A stretch of DNA of 64,000 nucleotides from Streptomyces sp. NBC_00247 (GTDB lineage: Bacteria; Actinomycetota; Actinomycetes; Streptomycetales; Streptomycetaceae). Where the stretch lies: positions 4,112,001-4,176,000 of the forward strand of contig NZ_CP108093.1 in NCBI RefSeq assembly GCF_036188265.1. The letters are read 5' to 3'. The notes beneath the pieces were generated by a model. The model had not been told where the DNA came from. It worked only from the letters and a program-made list of their open reading frames with translations, and did not search any database. Of the stretch, positions 33,705 through 42,491 are shown piece by piece. The translations under genes were made by a program, and so were the position numbers. The first letter of the stretch is position 1; each line of letters begins with the position of its first letter.

Positions 33705-34575
33705 GGGTACTAGCGCTATCAGGGCCGTAGGGGTCCCATCAAGAAACGTGTGTTGCGACACAGTTACGTCCGGAATATGAGAATCCGCTTCTGTGGAACC
33801 TTCATTGACGACGTAACGGACGAAATGGACATGGGTTCATAACGCCGTGATCACGGGGTTTCGGCAATACGCCCGAATTGCCCGTCACTTACCATCCGTT
33901 CACGTCGATGGCCAAGCCCACTTGATTCTCATCGGGTTCGAGGTGACGCAGGTCACCGTGTGCGCCGCCTGTGAAGGGCAACCGCGCGCGGGCGGGCTGC
34001 GTAGGCGCCCCGCCCGTCCGACGCGCGCCCGGTGCCTGGCGCGCACTCTTCGGCCGGCGGGTGTCGCGCGCCCTTCGACCGGCGGGTCGTGCATCCGGTC
34101 GGGCGCCCGGCCGGGCATCCGCCAAGCGTCCGGCCGCTCCTCTCCGTACGCCCTCCGGAGGTGCCGCGCGGACGGCCCGACGGTCACCCCGGGGCTCGTG
34201 CCTCCGTTCACAGAGTCGCCCGACCCCTCGCGCGGCCGGTAGTCCGGGCGGTCGTCGGCCGCCCTGCCCGACGTCTCTCCGTGCCCCGTGTGCCCGGAAG
34301 TTCGCCATTCCGCCGCGATGTCCACATCGTTCCGCGCAATCGCTCGTCCGGGTGGCATCGAATCCGGCGAATCCCTATATCACCCCTGTCCGTCCATCTC
34401 CAATTTGCGCGCAGGGGTCATCGGTTGATAGTGCGCCAGGGCGTTGACCAGCGGTAACGCCTTCGAATGTCACCACTCGTGATCACTTGGCCCCTTCTCG
34501 TGCGAACATCTCCGCTCATCCGACTTCATGATCGTTCGTCAGGTGGTGGAGATCACAAAGGCGTTGGTGTACCCC

Positions 34576-34589
34576 GTGTCGCAGATCAC
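34576..34589 (+). promoter_or_regulatory. Crp-like site upstream of nuoA
   Basis: GTGTCGCAGATCAC matches the Streptomyces Crp motif GTG-N6-GNCAC with one mismatch. It ends 13 bases before the candidate -10 box, covering the -35 area. Prediction only. Confidence 0.35.
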
Positions 34590-34602
34590 AGGATGGCGGG
34601 CA

Positions 34603-34608
34603 TAGTAT
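34603..34608 (+). promoter_or_regulatory. candidate -10 box of the nuo promoter
   Basis: TAGTAT lies 112 bases before nuoA in a locally AT-richer stretch. No good -35 hexamer is found at 16-19 bases upstream, so an activator may be needed. Confidence 0.4.
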
Positions 34609-34623
34609 GCGGGGCAGTCGGGC

Positions 34624-34641
34624 TTGTGAACTGCCTCACAT
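34624..34641 (+). promoter_or_regulatory. Rex-like operator of the nuo operon
   Basis: TTGTGAACTGCCTCACAT fits the Rex consensus TTGTGAA-N4-TTCACAA: the left half-site is exact and the right matches 5 of 7. Rex represses respiratory operons when NADH is low, and nuo is a known Rex target in S. coelicolor. The site begins 16 bases after the candidate -10 box, a position that would block transcription. Confidence 0.7.
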
Positions 34642-34720
34642 GTGCACGATCTTGGTGAGGCGGGGAGCCGGTCGCCCGATGCGGTCCAACGGTCAAGGAC
34701 GACTGGAAGGAGCGAGGAGC

Positions 34721-35080
34721 GTGAATGCCTACGCGCCCATCCTCGTGCTCGGCGCCCTCGGGGCAGGGTTTGCGATCTTCTCCGTGGTCATGGCCACGCT
34801 TATCGGCCCCAAGCGCTACAACCGGGCAAAGCTCGAAGCGTACGAGTGCGGTATCGAACCCACTCCGACTCCCGCCGGAGGCGGTCGCTTCCCCATCAAG
34901 TACTACCTGACGGCGATGCTCTTCATCGTCTTCGACATCGAGATCGTCTTCCTCTATCCCTGGGCCGTCACCTTCGACGCCCTGGGGATGTTCGGGCTCG
35001 TGGAGATGCTGCTCTTCGTGCTCACCGTCTTCGTCGCCTACGCGTACGTGTGGCGGCGCGGCGGCCTGGAATGGGACTGA
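34721..35080 (+). CDS. nuoA: NADH-quinone oxidoreductase subunit A
   Basis: A 119-residue membrane subunit with three helices: YAPILVLGALGAGFAIFSVV, YYLTAMLFIVFDIEIVFLYP and GLVEMLLFVLTVFVAYAYVW. The conserved loop KLEAYECGIEPT between helices one and two, which lies near the quinone channel, is intact. GTG at 34721 follows aaggagcgaggagc and is the first gene of the operon. It belongs to the membrane arm at the junction with the hydrophilic arm. Confidence 0.97.
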   Translation: MNAYAPILVLGALGAGFAIFSVVMATLIGPKRYNRAKLEAYECGIEPTPTPAGGGRFPIKYYLTAMLFIVFDIEIVFLYPWAVTFDALGMFGLVEMLLFVLTVFVAYAYVWRRGGLEWD

Positions 35081-35095
35081 GGGGCTGAGGGGCAC

Positions 35096-35650
35096 ATGGG
35101 ACTCGAAGAGAAACTGCCAAGTGGCTTCGTACTGACCACTGTCGAGCAGGCCGCCGGATGGGTACGGAAGTCTTCGGTCTTCCCCGCCACCTTCGGCCTC
35201 GCCTGTTGCGCCATCGAGATGATGACGACCGGAGCCGGGCGGTACGACCTCGCCCGCTTCGGGATGGAGGTCTTCCGCGGATCGCCGCGCCAGGCGGACC
35301 TGATGATCGTCGCCGGGCGGGTCAGTCAGAAGATGGCGCCCGTGCTGCGGCAGGTCTACGACCAGATGCCGAGCCCCAAGTGGGTCATTTCCATGGGGGT
35401 TTGTGCATCGTCGGGCGGTATGTTCAACAATTACGCCATTGTTCAGGGTGTTGACCACATTGTCCCCGTCGATATCTATTTGCCGGGGTGCCCGCCGCGT
35501 CCCGAGATGCTGATCGACGCCATCCTCAAACTCCACCAGAAGATCCAGGGCTCCAAGCTCGGGGTCAACGCGGAGGAAGCCGCCCGCGAGGCGGAGGAGG
35601 CGGCGCTCAAGGCGCTCCCCCTGATCGAGATGAAGGGGCTCCTCCGGTGA
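35096..35650 (+). CDS. nuoB: NADH-quinone oxidoreductase subunit B
   Basis: A 184-residue subunit that carries the terminal 4Fe-4S cluster N2, the direct electron donor to quinone. The ligands are the adjacent Cys37-Cys38 (LACCAIEMM), Cys103 (GVCASSGG) and Cys132 (LPGCPPRPE). A C-terminal Ala/Glu-rich helix follows. It starts 15 bases after nuoA, and its stop overlaps the nuoC start as GTGA. Confidence 0.98.
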   Translation: MGLEEKLPSGFVLTTVEQAAGWVRKSSVFPATFGLACCAIEMMTTGAGRYDLARFGMEVFRGSPRQADLMIVAGRVSQKMAPVLRQVYDQMPSPKWVISMGVCASSGGMFNNYAIVQGVDHIVPVDIYLPGCPPRPEMLIDAILKLHQKIQGSKLGVNAEEAAREAEEAALKALPLIEMKGLLR

Positions 35651-36435
35651 GCGACAACCCCAGCGGCGGCAACGGCGCCGCCGCCGACGGCAAGAACGGC
35701 GCCAACGGCCAGAACGGCGTGAGCGGCCAGAGCAACGCTGACGGCAGCGCGCTCCCCGCCCCCCGCAGTGACGGCGGCGAGGTCATCCGGGTGCGGAAGG
35801 GGATGTTCGGCGCCGACAACGGCGGCGACACCTCCGGTTACGGCGGGCTCGTCCGGACGGTGCGGCTGCCGCACGCGAGCCCCCGCCCGTACGGCGGCTG
35901 GTTCGACGAGGTGGCCGACGAGCTCGAAGGCGCTCTGGACGAGCAGGGGCTCGTCCCCGAGAACGCCATCGAGCGGACCGTGGTCGACCGGGGCGAGCTG
36001 ACCTTCCACATCGCGCGCGAGCACCTGGTGACCGTGGCCCGCACCCTGCGCGACGACCCGGCGCTCCGCTTCGAGCTCTGCACCGGCGTCAGCGGGGTCC
36101 ACTTCCTCGACGACAAGGGCCGCGAGCTGCACGCCGTGTACCACCTGCGGTCCCTCACCCACGGCCGGCTGATCCGGCTGGAGGTGTCCGCGCCCGACAG
36201 CGACCCCCACGTCCCGTCGCTGGTCGCGGTCTACCCGACCAACGACTGGCACGAGCGCGAGGCGTACGACTTCTTCGGGCTCGTCTTCGACGGGCACCCC
36301 GCGCTCACCCGGATCATGATGCCGGACGACTGGCAGGGCTTCCCGCAGCGCAAGGACTATCCGCTCGGCGGCATCGCCGTCGAGTACAAGGGCGCCCAGA
36401 TCCCGGCTCCGGACCAGCGGAGGTCGTACTCCTGA
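35647..36435 (+). CDS. nuoC: NADH-quinone oxidoreductase subunit C
   Basis: A 262-residue subunit of the connecting part. The conserved 30-kDa domain lies in the C-terminal two thirds: FELCTGVSGVHFLDDKG, YPTNDWHEREAYDFFGLVF and DDWQGFPQRKDYPLGG. The first 35 residues are an unusual Gly/Asn-rich tail (GGNGAAADGKNGANGQNGV) that is probably disordered. GTG at 35647 overlaps nuoB by four bases; the gene ends as TGATG shared with nuoD. NuoC and NuoD are separate here, unlike the NuoCD fusion of E. coli. Confidence 0.96.
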   Translation: MSDNPSGGNGAAADGKNGANGQNGVSGQSNADGSALPAPRSDGGEVIRVRKGMFGADNGGDTSGYGGLVRTVRLPHASPRPYGGWFDEVADELEGALDEQGLVPENAIERTVVDRGELTFHIAREHLVTVARTLRDDPALRFELCTGVSGVHFLDDKGRELHAVYHLRSLTHGRLIRLEVSAPDSDPHVPSLVAVYPTNDWHEREAYDFFGLVFDGHPALTRIMMPDDWQGFPQRKDYPLGGIAVEYKGAQIPAPDQRRSYS

Positions 36436-37757
36436 TGACCACTTCCCACGCAACGCCCCGCGACACGACCGAGGGGACTGTATATACAGTCACCGGCGGC
36501 GACTGGGACGAGGTCGTCGAGGCGGCCGTGAAGTCCGACGACGAACGCATCATCGTCAACATGGGGCCCCAGCACCCGTCCACGCACGGCGTGCTGCGGC
36601 TGATCCTGGAGATCGACGGCGAGACCGTCACCGAAGCCCGCTGCGGCATCGGCTACCTCCACACCGGCATCGAGAAGAACCTCGAATTCCGGAACTGGAC
36701 CCAGGGCACCACGTTCGTCACGCGCATGGACTACCTGACGCCGTTCTTCAACGAGACGGCGTACTGCCTCGCCGTCGAGAAGCTCCTCGGCATCGAGGAC
36801 CAGATCCCCGACCGTGCGACCGTGCTCCGGGTCCTGCTGATGGAGCTGAACCGGATCTCCTCGCACCTCGTGTGCATCGCCACCGGCGGCATGGAGCTCG
36901 GCTCCACCACGATCATGATCTACGGCTTCCGCGACCGTGAGCTGATCCTGGACCTCTTCGAGCTGATCACCGGACTCCGGATGAACCACGCGTTCGTCCG
37001 CCCCGGCGGCCTCGCCCAGGACCTGCCGCCCGGTGCGATCGACCAGATCCGCTCCTTCGTCACCACCATGAAGCGGAACCTGCCGGAGTACGACAAGCTC
37101 GCCACCGGTAACCCGATCTTCAAGGCGCGCATGGAGGACGTCGGCTACCTCGACCTCACCGGCTGCGTCGCACTCGGCGCCACCGGTCCGGTGCTCCGGT
37201 CCGCCGGCCTCCCGCACGACCTGCGCAAGACCGACCCGTACTGCGGCTACGAGACGTACGACTTCGACGTACCGACGGCCGACACCTGCGACTCCTACGG
37301 CCGCTTCCTCATCCGCCTGGAAGAGATGCGCCAGTCGCTGCGGATCGTCGAGCAGTGCCTGGACCGGCTGGCACCCGGACCGGTCATGGTCGCCGACAAG
37401 AAGATCGCCTGGCCCGCGCAGCTCGCGCTCGGACCGGACGGACTCGGCAACTCGCTCGAACACATCAAGAAGATCATGGGCACCTCCATGGAGGCCCTGA
37501 TCCACCACTTCAAGCTGGTGACCGAGGGGTTCCGGGTCCCCGCCGGACAGGCGTACGTCGCCGTCGAATCGCCCAAGGGCGAACTCGGCGTGCACGTCGT
37601 CTCCGACGGCGGCACCCGCCCCTACCGGGTCCACTTCCGGGACCCGTCCTTCACCAACCTCCAGGCCATGGCGGCGATGTGCGAGGGCGGCCAGGTCGCC
37701 GACGTCATCGTCGCCGTCGCGTCCATCGACCCCGTGATGGGAGGCGTCGACCGGTGA
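36435..37757 (+). CDS. nuoD: NADH-quinone oxidoreductase subunit D
   Basis: A 440-residue 49-kDa-type subunit that forms the quinone-binding cavity with NuoB. Conserved segments: NMGPQHPSTHGVLRLILEID near residue 38, RCGIGYLHTGIEKNLE, VTRMDYLTPFFNE, and the C-terminal DPVMGGVDR. Near codons 14-18 the gene contains a perfect 16-bp palindrome built from the rare codons GTA-TAT-ACA (36476-36491). It starts on the last base of the nuoC stop, and its own stop overlaps nuoE. Confidence 0.97.
   Translation: MTTSHATPRDTTEGTVYTVTGGDWDEVVEAAVKSDDERIIVNMGPQHPSTHGVLRLILEIDGETVTEARCGIGYLHTGIEKNLEFRNWTQGTTFVTRMDYLTPFFNETAYCLAVEKLLGIEDQIPDRATVLRVLLMELNRISSHLVCIATGGMELGSTTIMIYGFRDRELILDLFELITGLRMNHAFVRPGGLAQDLPPGAIDQIRSFVTTMKRNLPEYDKLATGNPIFKARMEDVGYLDLTGCVALGATGPVLRSAGLPHDLRKTDPYCGYETYDFDVPTADTCDSYGRFLIRLEEMRQSLRIVEQCLDRLAPGPVMVADKKIAWPAQLALGPDGLGNSLEHIKKIMGTSMEALIHHFKLVTEGFRVPAGQAYVAVESPKGELGVHVVSDGGTRPYRVHFRDPSFTNLQAMAAMCEGGQVADVIVAVASIDPVMGGVDR
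36476..36491. repeat. AT-rich 16-bp palindrome inside nuoD
   Basis: GACTGTATATACAGTC is a perfect palindrome with TATATA at its centre, rare in DNA this GC-rich. It lies 42 bases inside the nuoD coding region. Confidence 0.9.
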
Positions 37758-38605
37758 CCGCGAACCAAGAGGTCAGTCTGGGGATGCCGCAGCTCCCCGC
37801 CCCCGCCTACCCCGACGACGTACGGGCCAGGCTCGAAACCGACGCGCGGGAGGTGATCGCCCGCTACCCCGACAGCCGCTCCGCGCTGCTGCCGCTGCTC
37901 CACCTCGTCCAGTCCGAGGAGGGGTACGTCTCCCGTACGGGCATGGCCCTCTGCGCCGAACTCCTCGGGCTCACCACGGCGGAGGTCACGGCGGTCGCGA
38001 CCTTCTACACGATGTACCGGCGCAAGCCGAGCGGCGACTACCAGGTGGGCGTCTGCACCAACACCCTCTGCGCGGTCATGGGCGGCGACGCCATCTTCGA
38101 CCGGCTCAAGACGCACCTGGGTGTCGGCAACGACGAGACCACCGAGGACGGCAAGGTCACGCTCGAACACATCGAGTGCAACGCGGCCTGCGACTTCGCA
38201 CCCGTCGTGATGGTGAACTGGGAGTTCTTCGACAACCAGACCCCCGAGAGCGCGACGAAGCTCGTCGACGACCTCATCGCCGGGCGGACCGTCGAACCCA
38301 CCCGGGGCGCCCCGATCTGCTCGTACAAGGAGACCGCCCGCATCCTCGCCGGGTTCCCCGACGAGCGCCCCGGCGCGGTCGCCGCGAGCGGCGGCGCCGG
38401 ACACGCCTCGCTGGCCGGGCTCCGCCTCGCCAAGGGCGAAGCCGCCCCGGGCCGCCGGGTCGTCTCCCAGCGCAGGGACGTACCCGCGGGCCGGCCGCAC
38501 GATCCCTCGCCGTCCGAGCACCTCAGCTCGCACGACGCACCGCAGCAGACATCGGCCTCCGACCCGGACCACCCGGCCGGACCCGCAGCCGAGGAGGGGG
38601 AGTGA
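37754..38605 (+). CDS. nuoE: NADH-quinone oxidoreductase subunit E
   Basis: A 283-residue thioredoxin-like subunit with the 2Fe-2S cluster N1a of the NADH module. Ligands: Cys101 and Cys106 (VCTNTLCAVMGG) and Cys142 and Cys146 (ECNAACDFAPVV). The core ends near residue 185. About 95 further residues form a Pro/Ala/Ser/His-rich tail (SEHLSSHDAPQQTSASDPDH) that is longer than in most bacteria and probably disordered. GTG at 37754 overlaps nuoD by four bases. Confidence 0.96.
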   Translation: MTANQEVSLGMPQLPAPAYPDDVRARLETDAREVIARYPDSRSALLPLLHLVQSEEGYVSRTGMALCAELLGLTTAEVTAVATFYTMYRRKPSGDYQVGVCTNTLCAVMGGDAIFDRLKTHLGVGNDETTEDGKVTLEHIECNAACDFAPVVMVNWEFFDNQTPESATKLVDDLIAGRTVEPTRGAPICSYKETARILAGFPDERPGAVAASGGAGHASLAGLRLAKGEAAPGRRVVSQRRDVPAGRPHDPSPSEHLSSHDAPQQTSASDPDHPAGPAAEEGE

Positions 38606-39987
38606 TGACCTTGGCCGCCGAGATCGACAGGAACGGGACCAGCCCCGAGAAGCTCCTCGCCCCGGTTCTCTCCGCCCACTGGGACGAAGCGGAACCGTGG
38701 ACGCTGGAGAGCTACCGCCGCCACGACGGGTACGAGGGCCTGCGCAAGGCACTCGCCATGTCGCCGGACGACCTCATCGCGTACGTCAAGGACTCCGGTC
38801 TGCGCGGACGCGGCGGCGCCGGCTTTCCCACCGGGATGAAGTGGCAGTTCATCCCGCAGGGCGACGGCAAGCCGCACTACCTCGTCGTCAACGCCGACGA
38901 GTCGGAGCCCGGCACCTGCAAGGACATCCCGCTCCTCTTCGCCAACCCGCACAGCCTCATCGAGGGCATCGTGATCGCCTGCTACGCGATCCGCTCCTCG
39001 CACGCCTTCATCTACCTGCGCGGCGAGGTCGTCCCCGTCCTGCGACGGCTGCACGAAGCCGTCCGCGAGGCGTACGCGGCCGGATACCTCGGCAAGGACG
39101 CGCTCGGCCCGGGGCTCGACCTCGAACTGACCGTGCACGCGGGCGCCGGGGCGTACATCTGCGGCGAGGAGACCGCCCTGCTGGACTCCCTCGAAGGACG
39201 GCGCGGCCAGCCCCGGCTGCGGCCCCCCTTCCCCGCGGTCGCCGGTCTGTACGCCTGCCCCACCGTGGTGAACAACGTGGAGTCCATCGCCTCGGTTCCC
39301 GCGATCCTCCAGCGCGGCAAGGACTGGTTCAAGTCGATGGGCAGCGAGAAGTCCCCGGGCTTCACGCTCTACTCGCTCAGCGGCCACGTCACCGGCCCCG
39401 GCCAGTACGAGGCCCCGCTCGGCATCACGCTCCGCCAACTGCTCGACATGAGCGGCGGCATCCGCGCCGGGCACCGCCTCAAGTTCTGGACCCCGGGCGG
39501 CTCGTCCACCCCCATGTTCACCGACGAACACCTCGACGTGCCCCTCGACTACGAGGGCGTCGGCGCCGCCGGCTCCATGCTCGGCACCAAGGCGCTCCAG
39601 TGCTTCGACGAGACGACCTGCGTGGTGCGGGCCGTCACCCGGTGGACCGAGTTCTACGCCCACGAGTCCTGCGGCAAGTGCACGCCCTGCCGCGAAGGCA
39701 CCTACTGGCTCGTCCAGTTGCTCCGCGACATCGAAGCGGGCAAGGGCCGCCCCGGCGACCTCGACAAGCTCAACGACATCGCCGACAACATCAACGGCAA
39801 GTCCTTCTGCGCGCTGGGCGACGGCGCCGCCTCGCCGATCTTCTCCTCGCTGAAGTATTTCCGCGACGAGTACGAGCAGCACATCACCGGCAAGGGCTGC
39901 CCCTTCGACCCCGCGAAGTCGACCCTCTGGGCCGACGACGCCGACGACCAGGACGACCGAGACGCTCACCGGGGGGTGAACGCATGA
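38605..39987 (+). CDS. nuoF: NADH-quinone oxidoreductase subunit F
   Basis: A 460-residue flavoprotein that oxidises NADH. The NADH/FMN-binding segment is LRGRGGAGFPTGMKWQF near residues 64-80, with VVNADESEPGTCKD after it. The 4Fe-4S cluster N3 ligands are in ESCGKCTPCREGT and the later SFCALGDG. Length is normal (E. coli 445). ATG at 38605 shares a base with the nuoE stop; a GTG at 38602 is in the same frame but less likely. Confidence 0.97.
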   Translation: MTLAAEIDRNGTSPEKLLAPVLSAHWDEAEPWTLESYRRHDGYEGLRKALAMSPDDLIAYVKDSGLRGRGGAGFPTGMKWQFIPQGDGKPHYLVVNADESEPGTCKDIPLLFANPHSLIEGIVIACYAIRSSHAFIYLRGEVVPVLRRLHEAVREAYAAGYLGKDALGPGLDLELTVHAGAGAYICGEETALLDSLEGRRGQPRLRPPFPAVAGLYACPTVVNNVESIASVPAILQRGKDWFKSMGSEKSPGFTLYSLSGHVTGPGQYEAPLGITLRQLLDMSGGIRAGHRLKFWTPGGSSTPMFTDEHLDVPLDYEGVGAAGSMLGTKALQCFDETTCVVRAVTRWTEFYAHESCGKCTPCREGTYWLVQLLRDIEAGKGRPGDLDKLNDIADNINGKSFCALGDGAASPIFSSLKYFRDEYEQHITGKGCPFDPAKSTLWADDADDQDDRDAHRGVNA

Positions 39988-42491
39988 CAGTCACCACGAG
40001 TGCGCCCTCCGGGGGCGGACAGGCGGCCGTACCGCCGGAGGACCTCGTCACGCTGACCATCGACGGCATCGAGACCAGCGTCCCCAAGGGGACCCTGGTC
40101 ATCCGTGCCGCCGAGGAACTCGGCATCGAGATCCCGCGCTTCTGCGACCACCCGCTCCTCGACCCCGCGGGCGCCTGCCGCCAGTGCATCGTCGAGGTGG
40201 AGGGCCAGCGCAAGCCGATGGCCTCCTGCACCATCACCTGCACCGACGGCATGGTCGTCAAGTCGCAGCTCACCTCACCCGTCGCCGAGAAGGCCCAGAA
40301 GGGTGTGATGGAGCTGCTGCTCATCAACCACCCGCTGGACTGCCCGGTCTGCGACAAGGGCGGCGAGTGCCCGCTCCAGAACCAGGCGATGTCGCACGGC
40401 GAGGCGGAATCCCGGTTCGAGGGCCGCAAGCGGACGTACGAGAAGCCCGTCCCGATCTCCACCCAGGTGCTGCTGGACCGCGAACGCTGCGTACTCTGCG
40501 CACGCTGCACCCGGTTCTCCAACCAGGTGGCCGGCGACCCGATGATCGAGCTGATCGAGCGCGGCGCGCTCCAGCAGGTCGGCATCGGCGAGGGCGACCC
40601 CTTCGAGTCGTACTTCTCCGGCAACACCATCCAGATCTGCCCGGTCGGAGCGCTCACCTCGGCGGCGTACCGCTTCCGCTCGCGCCCCTTCGACCTGGTC
40701 TCCTCGCCCTCGGTCTGCGAACACTGCGCGGGCGGCTGCGCCACCCGCACCGACCACCGGCGCGGCAAGGTCATGCGCCGCCTCGCGGACAACGACCCCG
40801 AGGTCAACGAAGAGTGGCTGTGCGACAAGGGCCGCTTCGGCTTCCGGTACGCCCAGCAGCGCGACCGGCTCACCACCCCGCTGGTCCGCAACGCCGAAGG
40901 CGTCCTCGAACCCGCCTCCTGGCCGGAGGCGCTCGCCGCCGCCGCCGCGGGACTCGGCGCCGCGCGCGGCCGCGCCGGGGTGCTGACCGGAGGCCGGCTG
41001 ACCGTCGAGGACGCCTACGCGTACAGCAAGTTCGCGCGGGTCGCCCTGGGCACCAACGACATCGACTTCCGGGCCCGGGTGCACAGCGGCGAGGAGGCCG
41101 ACTTCCTGGCCGCCCGCGTCGCCGGACGCGGCCACGACCTGGACGGCGAGGGAACCACCTACACCTCGCTGGAGAACGCGTCGGCGGTCCTGCTCGCCGG
41201 ATTCGAGTCCGAGGAGGAGGCGCCCGGCGTCTTCCTCCGGCTCCGCAAGGCCCACCGCAAGCACGCCCTGCGGACCTGGGCCCTCGCCTCGCACGCCACC
41301 CGCGGACTGGAGAAGGCGGGCGGCACCCTGCTGCCCGCCGCCCCCGGCACCGAGACCGAGTGGCTGGACGCGCTCGCCGGAGGCGTCGGGCTCGACGAGG
41401 CCGGAGCCGCCGCCGCCGAAGCGCTGCGCGGCGAGAACTCCGTCATCGTCGTCGGCGAACGGCTCGCCGGGGTCCCCGGCGCGCTGACCGCCGTCCTGCG
41501 CACCGCCACCGCCACCGGCGCCGACCTGGTGTGGATCCCGCGCCGGGCCGGGGAGCGCGGGGCACTGGAGGCCGGGGCCCTGCCGACCCTGCTGCCCGGT
41601 GGCCGCCCGGCCACCGACCCGCGCGCCCGCCAGGAGGTCGCCGCCCTCTGGGGCCTCGCCGACCTCCCCGCCCGCCACGGCCGTGACACGAGCCAGATCC
41701 TCGGCGCCGCCGCCACCGGCGAACTCGGCGCCCTGCTCGTCGCCGGCGTCGAACCCCGCGACCTGCCGGACCCGGCCGCCGCACTGGCCGCACTGGACGA
41801 GGTCGGCTTCCTCGTCTCGCTGGAACTGCGGCCCAGCGAGGTCACCGACCGCGCCGACGTGGTGCTGCCGGTGGCCGCCGTCGCCGAGAAGTCCGGCACC
41901 TTCCTCAACTGGGAAGGCCGCGCCCGGATGTTCCAGGCGGCGCTGAAGCCCGAGCAGATGACCCGTACCCTCGCCCCGACCGACGGCCGGGTGCTGCACA
42001 TGCTGGCCGACGCGCTCGACGTCCACCTCGGACTGCCCGATCTCGCCGCCGCCCGCCGCGAACTCGACCGGCTCGGCGGCTGGACGGGCGGGTACGCGAG
42101 CACGCCGAGGGAGATCGGCCGCCCGCTGCCCCGGGCCGGCGACGGCGAGGCGATCCTCGCCGGCCACCGCATGCTGCTCGACCTGGGCCGCCTCCAGGAG
42201 GGCGACGAGGCACTGGCCGGTACCCGGCACGCCGCCGTCGCCCGGCTCTCGGCGCACACCGCCGCCGAGACCGGGGTGAAGGACGGCGACCTGCTCGCCG
42301 TCAGCGGACCGGCCGGCAGCGTCGAACTCCCGCTGCGGATCACCGAGATGCCGGACCGGGTGGTCTGGGTACCGCTCAACTCCACCGGACGCGGCGTCCC
42401 GGCGCAGACGGGCGCCCGCCCCGGCGGCCTGGTCCGGATCGGCGCCGCCACCACCGCAGCCCCCGCAGACTCACCGGAGGTGCGAGCGTGA
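39984..42491 (+). CDS. nuoG: NADH-quinone oxidoreductase subunit G
   Basis: An 835-residue iron-sulphur subunit of the NADH module. In order: 2Fe-2S site (FCDHPLLDPAGACRQCIVEV), the His-containing 4Fe-4S site (HPLDCPVCDKGGECPLQ), two further Cys groups (CVLCARCTRFSNQ and QICPVGALTS), and the extra 4Fe-4S N7 motif (CEHCAGGC with a distant WLCDKGRF) found in E. coli-type enzymes. A molybdopterin-oxidoreductase-like domain follows, with no sign of an active molybdenum site. It overlaps nuoF and nuoH by four bases each. Confidence 0.97.
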   Translation: MTVTTSAPSGGGQAAVPPEDLVTLTIDGIETSVPKGTLVIRAAEELGIEIPRFCDHPLLDPAGACRQCIVEVEGQRKPMASCTITCTDGMVVKSQLTSPVAEKAQKGVMELLLINHPLDCPVCDKGGECPLQNQAMSHGEAESRFEGRKRTYEKPVPISTQVLLDRERCVLCARCTRFSNQVAGDPMIELIERGALQQVGIGEGDPFESYFSGNTIQICPVGALTSAAYRFRSRPFDLVSSPSVCEHCAGGCATRTDHRRGKVMRRLADNDPEVNEEWLCDKGRFGFRYAQQRDRLTTPLVRNAEGVLEPASWPEALAAAAAGLGAARGRAGVLTGGRLTVEDAYAYSKFARVALGTNDIDFRARVHSGEEADFLAARVAGRGHDLDGEGTTYTSLENASAVLLAGFESEEEAPGVFLRLRKAHRKHALRTWALASHATRGLEKAGGTLLPAAPGTETEWLDALAGGVGLDEAGAAAAEALRGENSVIVVGERLAGVPGALTAVLRTATATGADLVWIPRRAGERGALEAGALPTLLPGGRPATDPRARQEVAALWGLADLPARHGRDTSQILGAAATGELGALLVAGVEPRDLPDPAAALAALDEVGFLVSLELRPSEVTDRADVVLPVAAVAEKSGTFLNWEGRARMFQAALKPEQMTRTLAPTDGRVLHMLADALDVHLGLPDLAAARRELDRLGGWTGGYASTPREIGRPLPRAGDGEAILAGHRMLLDLGRLQEGDEALAGTRHAAVARLSAHTAAETGVKDGDLLAVSGPAGSVELPLRITEMPDRVVWVPLNSTGRGVPAQTGARPGGLVRIGAATTAAPADSPEVRA

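Larger units (their letters stand above)
33705..34720. other. 1-kb divergent intergenic region between the NlpC/P60 gene and nuoA
   Basis: No gene is supported. The region must hold promoters for both sides. Seen: palindrome CCGTGATCACGG at 33845-33856, GTGATCAC at 34479-34486, and the nuo control sites listed separately. I looked for conserved ydaO (c-di-AMP) riboswitch words, because actinobacterial peptidase genes often carry one, and found none I could defend. Confidence 0.5.

Noticed and set aside
33705..34720. Possible ydaO c-di-AMP riboswitch ahead of the NlpC/P60 gene
   Set aside because: I could not find the conserved core words on the minus strand; a covariance-model search would settle it.
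36476..36491. LexA-type SOS box in nuoD
   Set aside because: The palindrome resembles CTGT...ACAG, but the spacing is four bases rather than eight, and actinomycete LexA sites have another consensus.
38697..39983. Extended N-terminus for NuoG reaching into nuoF
   Set aside because: That stretch is an out-of-frame reading of nuoF; NuoG homology begins at the ATG at 39984.
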